Assembly: GCF_014200175.1 (NCBI RefSeq) | Contig: NZ_JACHBD010000006.1 | Location: 372,001 to 436,000, forward strand | Direction: 5' to 3' | Length of the DNA: 64,000 bases | Source of the DNA: Rhizobium lentis | GTDB lineage: Bacteria; Pseudomonadota; Alphaproteobacteria; Rhizobiales; Rhizobiaceae | In this document: in pieces, positions 19,561 to 28,501 of the stretch | How positions within the stretch are numbered: position 1 is the stretch's first letter | Layout of the letters: the number at the start of each line of letters is the position of its first letter | Notes under the pieces: generated by a model | The model's database searches: none | Told to the model about the DNA's origin: nothing | The model's input: the letters and a program-made list of their open reading frames with translations, nothing else | Translations under genes and position numbers: made by a program

Positions 19561-20685
19561 ATGCAGTCAATTGAAATTCTCGAAACGCTGGTCGGCTTTC
19601 CCTCCGTTGTTGGTACGCCGAATGGCGAAATCGTCGCTTGGATCCGGCACTATCTGCAACGTCACGGCATCGCCGCCACCGAGCTTCCCGGCCCCGAGGG
19701 TGACCGCTCGAACCTCTTCGCGACGATCGGGCCGGTCGAGGTGCCGGGTTATATCCTCTCCGGCCATATGGACGTGGTTCCCGCCGCCGAGACCGGCTGG
19801 AGCAGCGACCCGTTCCGCCTGCGCGCCGACGCGGACCGCTACTACGGCCGCGGCACCACCGACATGAAGGGTTTCCTGGCCGCCGTTCTCGCCGCCGTCC
19901 CGATGCTCGCGGCGACGCGGCTCCGCCGGCCCATTCATATTGCCTTGTCCTACGATGAGGAGGCCGGCTGCCGCGGCGTCCCGCACATGATCGCACGGCT
20001 GCCGAACCTCTGTGCGCCCCCGCTCGGCGCGATTATCGGCGAGCCGAGCAACATGCGGGCAATCCGCGCCCACAAGGGCAAGGCCGCCGCCCGGCTGACC
20101 GTCAGGGGCCGGTCCGGCCATTCCTCCCGCCCGGACCAGGGGCTGAACGCGATCCATGCCATGAGCAGCGTCCTGGCTTGCGCCAATGCCGAAGCCGCCC
20201 GGCTCGCGCACGGCCCGTTCGAAGATGTGTTCGAGCCGCCCTATTCGTCTCTTCAGGTCGGCACGCTGAAAGGCGGCCAGGCGGTCAACATCATTCCCGA
20301 CACCTGCGAGGCCGAGTTCGAGGCGAGAGCCATTGCCGGCGTCGATCCGGCCATACTGCTGGCGCCGCTGCGGACCGCGGCCGAGGCGCTGCCGCAACTG
20401 GGCTTCGAGGTGGAATGGCGCGAACTCAGCGCCTATCCGGCACTGTCGCTTGCCGCCGATGCGGCGCTTGCGCGCCTGCTTGGCGAACTGACCGGCATCG
20501 AACCGCTTGCCGCCGTCAGCTACGGCACCGAGGCCGGCCTTTTCCAGCGCGCCGGCATCGATGCGATCATCTGCGGGCCGGGCGATATCGGTCGGGCCCA
20601 CAAGCCGGATGAATTCATTCTCGTTGAAGAACTCCTGGCTTGCCAGGCAATGGTCGAAACCCTCGCCGGCCGCTGCGCCGCCTGA
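19561..20685 (+). CDS. argE: ArgE-type acetylornithine deacetylase (M20 family)
   Basis: 374 aa zinc-dependent amidohydrolase of the M20/ArgE-DapE-ACY1 group. Metal and catalytic motifs: SGHMDVVPA near residue 76, GRGTTDMKGFLA, the catalytic glutamate pair in YDEEAGCRGVPHM, and C-terminal GTEAGLFQ and GRAHKPDEFI. The ATG at 19561 has GAGGA five bases upstream; a GTG at 19549 would add four residues. Arginine biosynthesis genes are not nearby. As first gene of a six-gene catabolic operon it more probably hydrolyses an N-acyl amino compound that feeds the following dehydrogenases than N-acetylornithine for biosynthesis. Confidence 0.82.
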   Translation: MQSIEILETLVGFPSVVGTPNGEIVAWIRHYLQRHGIAATELPGPEGDRSNLFATIGPVEVPGYILSGHMDVVPAAETGWSSDPFRLRADADRYYGRGTTDMKGFLAAVLAAVPMLAATRLRRPIHIALSYDEEAGCRGVPHMIARLPNLCAPPLGAIIGEPSNMRAIRAHKGKAAARLTVRGRSGHSSRPDQGLNAIHAMSSVLACANAEAARLAHGPFEDVFEPPYSSLQVGTLKGGQAVNIIPDTCEAEFEARAIAGVDPAILLAPLRTAAEALPQLGFEVEWRELSAYPALSLAADAALARLLGELTGIEPLAAVSYGTEAGLFQRAGIDAIICGPGDIGRAHKPDEFILVEELLACQAMVETLAGRCAA

Positions 20686-20708
20686 CTTGAGATCACGGAG
20701 CCGATGCA

Positions 20709-21632
20709 ATGACCTTTCTCTTCAATTCCGACGCAAAGCGCGGCGCCATATTCGCCGAAGCCTTCGCGCGCGAACTGCCCGACATCGCCTTTTCCATGAA
20801 CCCGGCATCGGTCGAACCAGAGGCTGTGCGCTACCTGATCACCTGGAGCGTGCCCGACGATCTCGCGCGCTACCGCAACCTCGAAATCCTGTTCTCGATC
20901 GGCGCCGGCATCGACCAGTTCCACATCGATGCCGTGCCTGCGCGGGTCAAGGTGGTGCGCATGGTCGAGGGCGGGATCGTCAGGATGATGCAGGAATATG
21001 CGACGCTCGCCGTCCTTGCGCTCCATCGCGACCTGCCGGCCTATCTCGAGCAGCAGCGACGCGGGATCTGGCAGCCGATCCCACCGGTACAGGCCGCAGA
21101 ACGCCGCATCGGCGTCCTCGGTCTCGGCATGCTTGGAAGCACGGTGCTGGAACGTTTGCAACCCTTCGGCTTCCCGCTTTCCGGCTGGAGCCGCAGTCCG
21201 CGCACGATCGGCGGTGTCCGGTGCCTGAGCGGCGGCGAAGGTCTCGACACCCTGCTTGCAACCACCGACATTCTCGTCTGCCTGCTGCCGCTGACGGAGG
21301 AGACCCGCGGCTTCCTGAATGCCGAACTCTTCGCAAGGCTGCCGGCCGGCGCCGGGCTCGTGCATGTCGGCCGCGGCGCGCAACTCGATCATCAGGCGCT
21401 CGTCGACACGCTCGATGCCGGGCATCTCTCCGGCGCCGTCGTCGACGTCACCGATCCGGAGCCGCTGCCTGCGGGTCACGCCTTCTGGCGCCATCCGCAA
21501 ATCCTGCTGACGCCGCATATTGCCAGCGTCACGCAGCCTGAAACCGCCGCGGCGGCGGTGATCGACAATATCAAACGGCATCGCGCGGGGCTTGACCCGA
21601 TCGGGCTGATCGACCGCAGCCGCGGCTACTGA
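20709..21632 (+). CDS. ghrA: Glyoxylate/hydroxypyruvate reductase A-like 2-hydroxyacid dehydrogenase
   Basis: 307 aa, D-isomer-specific 2-hydroxyacid dehydrogenase family. NAD(P) loop [13 protein letters not shown] near residue 135; catalytic arginine in [11 protein letters not shown], glutamate in [12 protein letters not shown], histidine in [10 protein letters not shown]. The short N-terminal domain and [10 protein letters not shown] fit the GhrA subgroup, which reduces glyoxylate and hydroxypyruvate with NADPH. It follows argE by 23 bases, with CGGAG upstream of the ATG, in the same operon. Its place in the pathway suggests reduction of a short 2-oxo acid, though the physiological substrate is not visible. 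Confidence 0.82.
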   Translation: MTFLFNSDAKRGAIFAEAFARELPDIAFSMNPASVEPEAVRYLITWSVPDDLARYRNLEILFSIGAGIDQFHIDAVPARVKVVRMVEGGIVRMMQEYATLAVLALHRDLPAYLEQQRRGIWQPIPPVQAAERRIGVLGLGMLGSTVLERLQPFGFPLSGWSRSPRTIGGVRCLSGGEGLDTLLATTDILVCLLPLTEETRGFLNAELFARLPAGAGLVHVGRGAQLDHQALVDTLDAGHLSGAVVDVTDPEPLPAGHAFWRHPQILLTPHIASVTQPETAAAAVIDNIKRHRAGLDPIGLIDRSRGY

Positions 21633-21669
21633 ATCATCCACGCCAAACTTAAACCCCGAAAGGAAAGCC

Positions 21670-22023
21670 ATGTCCCTGCTCAAGACGATCGACACCAACC
21701 CATCCGAGGCGCCGCGCGAGTCCGCCCCCCTTCCCGAGCGCCTGATCTCGGGCAGTCCCACCTTCAAGACCTGGGCGCAGGATGTTGCCCGTGCAGAGAC
21801 GGTTCATACCGGCGTATGGGAGGCAACGCCCGGCGAGACGCGTTCGATCAAGGGCGAGACGTTCGAGTTCTGCCACATCCTTTCCGGCCTGGTCGAGCTC
21901 ACGCCGGACGACGGCGAGCCGGTGATCTACAAGGCCGGCGACAGTTTTGTCATGAAGCCGGGTTTCGTCGGCGTCTGGAAGACGATCGAGACGGTGCGCA
22001 AGATCTACGTGACCGTATCGTGA
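21670..22023 (+). CDS. Single-domain cupin protein (DUF861/EutQ-like)
   Basis: 117 aa small beta-barrel protein. Cupin motif 1 region is GETRSIKGETFEFCHILSG and motif 2 is YKAGDSFVMKPGFVGVWKT. The canonical histidines of motif 1 are partly replaced, so metal binding is uncertain. AAGGAAAGCC precedes the ATG. It lies between the hydroxyacid dehydrogenase and the aldehyde dehydrogenase and is probably co-transcribed with the former; a separate promoter-like leader begins 90 bases after it. An eroded homologue of its C-terminal half lies on the minus strand at 50597-50743. Confidence 0.78.
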   Translation: MSLLKTIDTNPSEAPRESAPLPERLISGSPTFKTWAQDVARAETVHTGVWEATPGETRSIKGETFEFCHILSGLVELTPDDGEPVIYKAGDSFVMKPGFVGVWKTIETVRKIYVTVS

Positions 22024-22111
22024 CGCCGATGCCGCGCGCCATGCTCGCCTGCGGCGCAGGCGTTTCCCGACCGCAGACAGCGCGGCAAGGGCGCCGGCCA
22101 CCCGCCGTAGA

Positions 22112-22227
22112 TTTGACTGGCCGCGGCGGGCAAAACGCAATTTTCGGCCGCCGCAGCGCGATCGGTCGATGCATGCTGCTCGCCTTCCCCGGCTAGGTTT
22201 GTCCTCGGTTCATTCCGAGGACGCGCA
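22112..22227 (+). promoter_or_regulatory. Leader/promoter region upstream of aldehyde dehydrogenase (copy A of a duplicated leader)
   Basis: 204 bases separate the cupin stop from the aldehyde dehydrogenase start. The last ~115 carry TTTGACTG (22112-22119, a plausible -35), GCATGCTGCTCGCCTTCC (22171-22188) and the ribosome-site block GAGGACGCGCAATG. The same blocks, in the same order and almost the same spacing, recur at 44363-44483. Around 22136 lies CGCAATTTTCGG, similar to the dyad CGGAACATTCCG in the other copy. Conservation of these blocks argues for a functional promoter and possibly an operator. Confidence 0.5.
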
Positions 22228-23691
22228 ATGACACTCAGCTTCGATCCGAACACGATCTCCCTGCCCGTCGGACATTTTATCGGCGGCCGACTGGTTCCGG
22301 CCAAAGCCGTTATCGACATGCATAGGCCGTCCGACGGCAGGGCCTATGCGGGCTGCCCGCTTGCCGACGAGGCCCTTGTCGACCACGCCGTCGAGACGGC
22401 CGGAGCGGCGTTGAAGACCAGTAATTGGGGTGGCGTACGGCCGCGGGAGCGCACTAGCGCACTGCAGCGCTGGGCAGACCTGATCGAAGCCGAGGCGGAA
22501 ACCCTCGCCAGGCTCGAAGCGCTCTCCTCGACCCGCCCCGTCGGCCAGCTCGTCGCCGGCGATATCGCCGTCACCGCCGAGCAGATCCGCTTCTTCGCCG
22601 AATTCGCCGACAAGGAAGGCGGCGACCTCGTCCCGACCGACAATGCGAATTTCGGCATGATCGTGACGGAACCCTATGGCGTCGTCGGCGCCATCACTCC
22701 ATGGAACTTTCCTTTGTCGATGGCGGGGTGGAAGCTTGCTCCGGCGCTGGCGGCGGGCAATGCGGTGGTGTTGAAGCCATCGGAGATGACGCCGTTTTCG
22801 ACACTCTATCTTGCTGAACTTTCGGTGCGGGCCGGCCTGCCCGCCGGCCTCGTCAACGTCGTCCTCGGCGACGGTCCGACCACCGGAACCGCCATCACCG
22901 GCCATCCGGGAATTTCCAAGATCAGTTTCACCGGCTCGACCGCGGCCGGCTCGGCGATCATGGCCAATATCGCCCGCACGGGTGTGAAGCCGATGACGCT
23001 GGAACTCGGCGGCAAGAGCCCGCAGCTGGTCTTCGCGGATGCCGATCTCAATCTCGCGGCAGGCGCCATCGCCGGCAGCATCTTGTCCAATGCCGGTCAG
23101 GCCTGCGTTTGCGGATCCCGCCTCATCGTCGAGGCGAAGGTGGCGGATGCGCTTGTGACGGCACTGCTTGCCCGGCTGGCGGCAATCCGCCCCGGTCCCA
23201 CCTGGGAGGAAACGACCGACTATTCGCCCGTCATCTCCGAACGTCAGATTGCCCGTATGGATGGCATCATCCGCGCCGCGATCGACGGCGGGGCCGAGTG
23301 CCTCACAGGTGGCCATCGCCTTGACCGCGACGGCTATTTCTACGCACCGACGCTGATTTCCGGCGTGACGGCAACATCACCGGCGGTTCTCGAGGAAATC
23401 TTCGGACCGGTGCTGACGATCCAGACCTTCGACGATGAGGAGGAGGCACTGCAGCTGGCCGATCATCCCGCCTATGGGCTCGCCGCCGGCCTCTTCACCC
23501 GCGATCTCTCACGCGCCATCCGCCTCACCCGCCGCCTGCAGGCCGGCACCATCTGGATCAACCGCTATGGCCGCTCGCGCGACCATATCCTGCCGACCGG
23601 CGGTTACAAGCAGTCGGGCATCGGCAAGGATCTTGGCCGCGAAGCCTATCACGCCAACCGCAAGAGCAAGAGCGTGCTCATCAGCCTTTAA
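22228..23691 (+). CDS. NAD(P)-dependent aldehyde dehydrogenase
   Basis: 487 aa, full-length ALDH superfamily enzyme. Cofactor region ITPWNFPLSMAGWKLAPAL, glutamate general base E259 in LELGGKSP, nucleophile C293 in AGQACVCGSR, and C-terminal EIFGPVLTIQTF and GGYKQSGIGKDLG. It most resembles the gamma-glutamyl-gamma-aminobutyraldehyde/betaine aldehyde branch. GAGGACGCGCA precedes the ATG, within a leader shared with 44.4 kb. Downstream, a TtuC-like dehydrogenase starts after only nine bases. The neighbouring PuuB-like oxidase at 26-27 kb could supply its aldehyde. Confidence 0.88.
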   Translation: MTLSFDPNTISLPVGHFIGGRLVPAKAVIDMHRPSDGRAYAGCPLADEALVDHAVETAGAALKTSNWGGVRPRERTSALQRWADLIEAEAETLARLEALSSTRPVGQLVAGDIAVTAEQIRFFAEFADKEGGDLVPTDNANFGMIVTEPYGVVGAITPWNFPLSMAGWKLAPALAAGNAVVLKPSEMTPFSTLYLAELSVRAGLPAGLVNVVLGDGPTTGTAITGHPGISKISFTGSTAAGSAIMANIARTGVKPMTLELGGKSPQLVFADADLNLAAGAIAGSILSNAGQACVCGSRLIVEAKVADALVTALLARLAAIRPGPTWEETTDYSPVISERQIARMDGIIRAAIDGGAECLTGGHRLDRDGYFYAPTLISGVTATSPAVLEEIFGPVLTIQTFDDEEEALQLADHPAYGLAAGLFTRDLSRAIRLTRRLQAGTIWINRYGRSRDHILPTGGYKQSGIGKDLGREAYHANRKSKSVLISL

Positions 23692-23700
23692 GGAGCTGCG

Positions 23701-24744
23701 ATGAAGACCTACAATATCGCCCTTCTGCCTGGAGACGGCATCGGCCGCGAAGTGACGGAAGCAGCCTGGACCGTGCTCGAAAAGACGGCCGGATCGAGCG
23801 GATTTTCTCTCGAGGCAACCCGCCTCCCCTGGTCCTGCGACTACTATCTCGAAAACGGCAGTATGATGCCGGCCGACGGCATCGAGACGCTGCGGTCTTT
23901 CGATGCCATCCTGCTCGGCGCCGTCGGGTGGCCGCAAAAAGTGCCGGATTCCGTATCGCTGCATGGGCTGCTGCTGCCCATCCGCAAGGCCTTCGTGCAA
24001 TATGCCAATATCCGCCCGCACCGACTGTTGCCCGGCGTACAGGGGCCGTTGCGGTCCGACGGCTTCGACATTCTCTGCATCCGCGAAAACACCGAGGGCG
24101 AATATTCCGGCGCCGGCGGCCGCGTCCATCAGGGCACGGACAACGAAGTGGCGATCGAAACCGCGATCTTCACCCGCACAGGGGTCGAGCGCATCCTGCG
24201 TTTCGCCTTTGAGCAGGCGCGTCGGCGGCGCGGCAAGCTTGCCTCGGTGACAAAGTCCAACGCGCAGAAATATTCGATGGTCTTCTGGGACGAGATCACC
24301 CACGGCCTCGCTGCGGATTATCCCGATGTCGAGGTGACCAGCTACCATATCGACGCCATGGCCGCCCGCATGGTCATGGCGCCCGAAAGCCTTGATGTCG
24401 TGGTCGCCTCCAACCTGTTCGGCGATATCCTGACCGACCTTGGCGCCGCGATCCAGGGCGGGCTCGGCTTTGCGGCATCCGCCAACATCAATCCCGATCG
24501 GTCGGCGCCCTCCATGTTCGAACCCGTCCACGGTTCGGCGCCAGACATCGCCCATCTCGGGATCGCAAATCCAATCGCCGCCGTATGGTCGGGCGCGATG
24601 ATGCTGGAACATCTCGGAGAGACGGCCGCCGCCGAAAAGGTGATGGCCGCAATCGAAGCAACGACGGCGCGCGGCATCGGCGCAATTCCCGGCAAGGACA
24701 AAACCGACGCGATCACGGCATCGGTGCTTTCCGCACTCGGTTAG
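23701..24744 (+). CDS. Isocitrate/isopropylmalate family dehydrogenase (tartrate/D-malate dehydrogenase-like)
   Basis: 347 aa. Family motifs: IALLPGDGIGREV at the N-terminus, substrate arginines in YANIRPHRLLPGV, IRENTEGEYSGAGG, VTKSNAQKYSMVFWDE, the metal aspartates in NLFGDILTDLGAAI, and EPVHGSAPDIA. The RENTEGEYSGAGGR segment and length fit the TtuC/DmlA subgroup (tartrate, D-malate, 3-isopropylmalate) rather than isocitrate dehydrogenase. AAGGAG lies five bases before the ATG, and it starts nine bases after the aldehyde dehydrogenase stop, so the two are translationally linked. Probably oxidises and decarboxylates a 2- or 3-hydroxy acid. Confidence 0.82.
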   Translation: MKTYNIALLPGDGIGREVTEAAWTVLEKTAGSSGFSLEATRLPWSCDYYLENGSMMPADGIETLRSFDAILLGAVGWPQKVPDSVSLHGLLLPIRKAFVQYANIRPHRLLPGVQGPLRSDGFDILCIRENTEGEYSGAGGRVHQGTDNEVAIETAIFTRTGVERILRFAFEQARRRRGKLASVTKSNAQKYSMVFWDEITHGLAADYPDVEVTSYHIDAMAARMVMAPESLDVVVASNLFGDILTDLGAAIQGGLGFAASANINPDRSAPSMFEPVHGSAPDIAHLGIANPIAAVWSGAMMLEHLGETAAAEKVMAAIEATTARGIGAIPGKDKTDAITASVLSALG

Positions 24745-24798
24745 CGCGTCGCGCAAACTGGGCAGTAATTTAGAAAAGCTTTGACGAAAGGGGAGAAA

Positions 24799-26256
24799 AT
24801 GTACGGATTGAGAGATAGCAACCTGCTTCGCCAGCAAGGGCTCATCGACGGCGAATGGTGCGGGGCTGCGGCCGGCCGCACGATCGAGGTGACCGATCCG
24901 GCGACGCAACAGGTGCTGGGCACAGTGCCCGATATGGACGGAGCCGATACGCGGGCCGCAATCGCGGCGGCGGAGAAAGCCTTCGGTCCATGGCGGAAAA
25001 GGACCCATGCCGAGCGCGCCGCCTTGTTGGAAGCCTGGCATGATCTGATGCTCGACAATATCGAGGACCTGGCGCTGATCCTTACCAGGGAACAGGGCAA
25101 GCCGCTTGCGGAAGCGCGCGGCGAAATCCGCTACGGCGCCTCGTTCGTCAAATGGTTTTCGGAGGAAGCACGCCGCATTGGCGGCACGACCATTCCCTCA
25201 CCGACAGCAGATCGGCGCATCGTCGTTCTGAAGGAACCCGTCGGGGTATCGGCGATCATCACGCCGTGGAATTTTCCCAATGCGATGATCACCCGCAAGG
25301 TCGGACCGGCACTCGCGGCAGGCTGCACTGTTGTCATCAAGCCCTCGGATTTGACCCCGTTTTCGGCGTTGGCGCTCGGCGTCCTGGCGGAGCGCGCCGG
25401 CATCCCGAAGGGCGTGATCAATATCGTCACCGGCATGCCGGCCGGCATCGGCGACGAACTGATGGCTAACCAGACCGTGCGCAAAATCTCGTTCACCGGC
25501 TCGACCCGCGTCGGTTCGCTGCTGATGCGCGGCGCGGCCGACAGCGTCAAGCGGCTCAGCCTCGAACTCGGCGGCAATGCACCCTTCATCGTTTTCGACG
25601 ATGCCGATCTCGATCTTGCCGTGGAAGGTGCGATTGCCTCGAAATTCCGCAATGGCGGCCAGACCTGCGTCTGCGCCAACCGCCTTCTCGTCCAGTCCGG
25701 CGTCTACGAGGCCTTCGCCGCCAAACTTGGCGCGCGGGTCGCGGCCATGAAGGTCGGGGCCGGGACGGATGCCGGCACGGATATCGGTCCGATGATCAAC
25801 AAGGCGGCGATCGAAAAGATCAAGCGTCATGTGGACGATGCGGTCGAAAAGGGCGCCAGGATCCTCGCCACGGCGGGGTCGATGCCGGCCGGCGATCAAT
25901 ATGCGGCGCCGATGGTGCTTGGCGGCGCGACGACCGAAATGCAGCTTGCCAGTGAAGAGACATTCGGACCGGTTGCCCCGCTCTTCCGCTTCGACACAGA
26001 GGAAGAGGCGATCCGCATCGCCAATGCAACCCCCTTCGGCCTTGCTGCATACTTCTACACCGAGAGCCTGAAACGCTCCTGGCGTGTCGGCGAAGCGCTC
26101 GAATTCGGTATGATCGGCCTCAACACCGGCGCTATTTCCACCGAGGTCGCCCCGTTCGGCGGCGTCAAGCAATCCGGCCTTGGCCGCGAGGGCGCGCAGT
26201 GCGGCATCGAGGAATATCTGGAAATGAAGAGTTTCCACATCGGCGGGCTTTCCTGA
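24799..26256 (+). CDS. gabD: NAD(P)-dependent succinate-semialdehyde dehydrogenase-type enzyme
   Basis: 485 aa from the ATG at 24799 (preceded by AAAGGGGAGAAA; an in-frame TTG at 24781 is less likely). ALDH motifs: ITPWNFPNAMITRKVGPAL, base E256 in LELGGNAPF, nucleophile C290 in GGQTCVCANR, and EETFGPVAPLFRF. The CVCANR motif and the LGREG-YLEMK-like C-terminus are typical of GabD, which converts succinate semialdehyde to succinate at the end of putrescine/GABA breakdown. It is the last gene of the plus-strand operon and faces the convergent PuuB-like gene. Confidence 0.86.
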   Translation: MYGLRDSNLLRQQGLIDGEWCGAAAGRTIEVTDPATQQVLGTVPDMDGADTRAAIAAAEKAFGPWRKRTHAERAALLEAWHDLMLDNIEDLALILTREQGKPLAEARGEIRYGASFVKWFSEEARRIGGTTIPSPTADRRIVVLKEPVGVSAIITPWNFPNAMITRKVGPALAAGCTVVIKPSDLTPFSALALGVLAERAGIPKGVINIVTGMPAGIGDELMANQTVRKISFTGSTRVGSLLMRGAADSVKRLSLELGGNAPFIVFDDADLDLAVEGAIASKFRNGGQTCVCANRLLVQSGVYEAFAAKLGARVAAMKVGAGTDAGTDIGPMINKAAIEKIKRHVDDAVEKGARILATAGSMPAGDQYAAPMVLGGATTEMQLASEETFGPVAPLFRFDTEEEAIRIANATPFGLAAYFYTESLKRSWRVGEALEFGMIGLNTGAISTEVAPFGGVKQSGLGREGAQCGIEEYLEMKSFHIGGLS

Positions 26257-26262
26257 CCCGTC

Positions 26263-26298
26263 AAAAACAAAGGGCGCCGGAAATTTATCCCGGCGCCC
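26263..26298 (-). terminator. Convergent terminator, best oriented for the minus strand
   Basis: Perfect 9-bp stem GGGCGCCGG/CCGGCGCCC (26272-26280 with 26290-26298) around a nine-base AT-rich loop. Read on the minus strand it is followed by TTTGTTTTT, so it would terminate the PuuB operon; on the plus strand the T-tract is weak. It stands between two convergent operons. Confidence 0.75.
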
Positions 26299-26349
26299 CT
26301 GCTGCATCTATGTTCTGGAAAGATCGAACCGCGCTCGCGTGCGCGCCGC

Positions 26350-27624
26350 TTACTTGAAGAGATCAAGCGTCTTGTAATAAAGTCCGACCATCGGCAGGAA
26401 CCACGGCTTGCCGAAATGACCAGGAACGGCGGGCCATTCGATCCCTTTTACCGGATTGCGGTCCGGCTTGCCCATGATCGCGTCAGCCATGATCATCCCG
26501 AGATGGGTGGAGAGTTGTGCGCCGTGGCCGGAATAGCCCATGGCGTACCACACGCCATCGACATAGCCGGCGCGCGGATAGCGGTCCGTGGTCATATCAA
26601 CGAGCCCGCCCCAGCAATAGTCGATTTCGACGCCGGCAAGCTGCGGGAAGATCTCGGCGAGACTGGCGCGCAGAATATCGCCGCTTTTTGCATCCGATCG
26701 CTGATCCGACGTTGCGGAAAAGCGGGCGCGACCGCCGAAGATCAGCCGCTTGTCCGGCGACAGCCGGAAATAGTTGCCGATGTTCATCGAGGTGACACAG
26801 GTTCGATTTCCCGGCATCGTCACTGCGATCTCCGCATCGCTGAGCGGACGGGTGGCAATCAGGAAACTGCCAACGGAAATGATCCGGCGACGGAAATAAC
26901 CGAAGAGCGACGGCGTGTAGGCGCCGGTCGCAACCAGCACGTGGTCGGCGGTGACGGTGCCGCGCGCGGTCTCAAGGCTGTGGCGACCGTTACCCTGCCT
27001 GTGAGCGGCCACCGCCGCTTGTTCGAAGATCGTCGCGCCGTGGCGGACGGCCGCGGCGGCAAGTCCGACGACATAACGGCCCATATGCATCATCGCGCTC
27101 TTCTTCGAGAGCATGGCGCCGTGAAAGGGCGATCCGACCTCGCTCTTCAGCTCATTTGCCGTCAGAAGCGCCGTGTCCGGATCGACTTCCCTGTGCACGG
27201 CCTCGAAATTGCGCGCAATGGCTTCGAAGTGCTGCGGCTTGGAGGCAAGCTTCAGCTTTCCGGCGCGACGGAAACTGCAGTCGATGCCCTCCTCGGCGAT
27301 AATTGCTTCGATCGTATCGATGGAATCGTCGAACGCCCGATAGAGGGCAACGGCGCGCTCCGTGCCCAGTGCGCTTTTGGCGGCCAGGAAGCTATGCGCA
27401 AGTCCGTTGTTTAGATGGCCGCCATTACGTCCCGATGCTCCCCAGCCGACGCGTTCGGCTTCCAGCACGACGACCTTGACGCCGGCCTTTGCGAGCTGGC
27501 GCGCGGCTGCAAGCCCGGTGAAACCGGCGCCGATGACGGCCACGTCATAATGTCCTTCGACAGGACCTTTGGCCGCCTCCGCAAAAGGAGGGGCCGTGTC
27601 GTGCCAGTAGGATTGGAACTGCAT
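26350..27624 (-). CDS. puuB: Gamma-glutamylputrescine oxidoreductase-like FAD oxidase (PuuB/OrdL)
   Basis: 424 aa from the ATG at 27622-27624, which has GGAGA seven bases upstream; the frame is open to 27756 but that would overlap the preceding gene. The dinucleotide fold VAVIGAGFTGLAAARQLA begins at residue ~30, followed by GWGASGRNGGHLNNG, the PuuB-type FAD attachment region, and a C-terminal YAMGYSGHGAQLSTHLG. PuuB enzymes oxidise gamma-glutamylputrescine to the aldehyde with H2O2 release. The ALDH enzymes directly opposite (22.2 and 24.8 kb) could process the product. PuuA and PuuD homologues are not in the window, so the substrate is inferred. Confidence 0.82.
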   Translation of the reverse strand: MQFQSYWHDTAPPFAEAAKGPVEGHYDVAVIGAGFTGLAAARQLAKAGVKVVVLEAERVGWGASGRNGGHLNNGLAHSFLAAKSALGTERAVALYRAFDDSIDTIEAIIAEEGIDCSFRRAGKLKLASKPQHFEAIARNFEAVHREVDPDTALLTANELKSEVGSPFHGAMLSKKSAMMHMGRYVVGLAAAAVRHGATIFEQAAVAAHRQGNGRHSLETARGTVTADHVLVATGAYTPSLFGYFRRRIISVGSFLIATRPLSDAEIAVTMPGNRTCVTSMNIGNYFRLSPDKRLIFGGRARFSATSDQRSDAKSGDILRASLAEIFPQLAGVEIDYCWGGLVDMTTDRYPRAGYVDGVWYAMGYSGHGAQLSTHLGMIMADAIMGKPDRNPVKGIEWPAVPGHFGKPWFLPMVGLYYKTLDLFK

Positions 27625-27637
27625 CGGCTTGTCTCCG

Positions 27638-28306
27638 TCAGAGCCCGACGACGCCCGGCAGGCCCGAAATATGCGGGATTTCGACATAGCCGTAATAGGG
27701 GTTGGCCGGCTCGTGACCGCGATTGACCCAGACCTTGTTCTTGATGCCGAGATCATGCGCCGACATCAGATCGTAGCGGAAGGAGGACGAGCAGTGCAGC
27801 ACGTCCTGCGGTCCGCAGCCCAGCATGTCGAACATATATTCGAAAGCCTGGAAGCGCGGCTTGTAAGCATTGGCCTGCTCAGCGGTATAGACCGCGTGGA
27901 AAGGTGCACCGAGCTTTTCGACATTCGACATGATCTGGGCGTTCATGGCGTTGGACAAAATGACCAAAGGAATTTCCTTTGCAACCCTGGCAAGGCCCTC
28001 TGGTACGTCGCGATGCGGTCCCCAGGTAGGAACACGCTCATAAACCATTTGCGCTGCTTCGTCGCGAAACGTCACGCCGTTGCGCCTGCATGTCCGCTCG
28101 AGCGAATTGTGCACCACCTCGGCATAGGGCTTCCAGGCGCCCATGATCTCGTCAAGGCGATAGGCGGCAAAATTCTTGACGAACTCCGCCATGCGCGGCT
28201 CGTCGAGCTGGTCGCCGTAAAGGTCGCGCGCTGCTTCCGCCATCTGGAAGTTGGTCAGCGTGCCGTAGCAATCGAAGGTGATGTATTTCGGACGGAACGT
28301 GGTCAT
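27638..28306 (-). CDS. Haloacid dehalogenase type II-like HAD hydrolase
   Basis: 222 aa. Start ATG at 28304-28306, with GAGGA seven bases upstream (an ATG six bases earlier sits too close to it). HAD motif I is FDCYGTLTNF: the nucleophilic Asp is present, but the +2 acid/base Asp of phosphatases is Tyr, as in L-2-haloacid dehalogenases. Motif II VILSNAMN and motif III lysine in NAYKPRFQAF follow, then HCSSSFRYDLMSAHDLG. It ends 13 bases before the PuuB-like gene, so they are co-transcribed. A true halogenated substrate is doubtful; the gene may serve the amine pathway. Paralogous to 37417-38133. Confidence 0.8.
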   Translation of the reverse strand: MTTFRPKYITFDCYGTLTNFQMAEAARDLYGDQLDEPRMAEFVKNFAAYRLDEIMGAWKPYAEVVHNSLERTCRRNGVTFRDEAAQMVYERVPTWGPHRDVPEGLARVAKEIPLVILSNAMNAQIMSNVEKLGAPFHAVYTAEQANAYKPRFQAFEYMFDMLGCGPQDVLHCSSSFRYDLMSAHDLGIKNKVWVNRGHEPANPYYGYVEIPHISGLPGVVGL

Positions 28307-28501
28307 CTGCATATCCTCGAGCGATCGGAACCAGGGGAAACCTGTTCACAATCATAGGCACCGCTTTGCCCATGGCTTGCCTGAATCCGCGGCTTAGAAA
28401 GCAGAATCTATCGTATCGAAACCGGCGTTTGGCAGAAGGTTGCGCGCTCCCGCAGACGGATCATGCCGTCGAGCTCCGTGATCCTCGAAGCGACAACGGG
28501 T

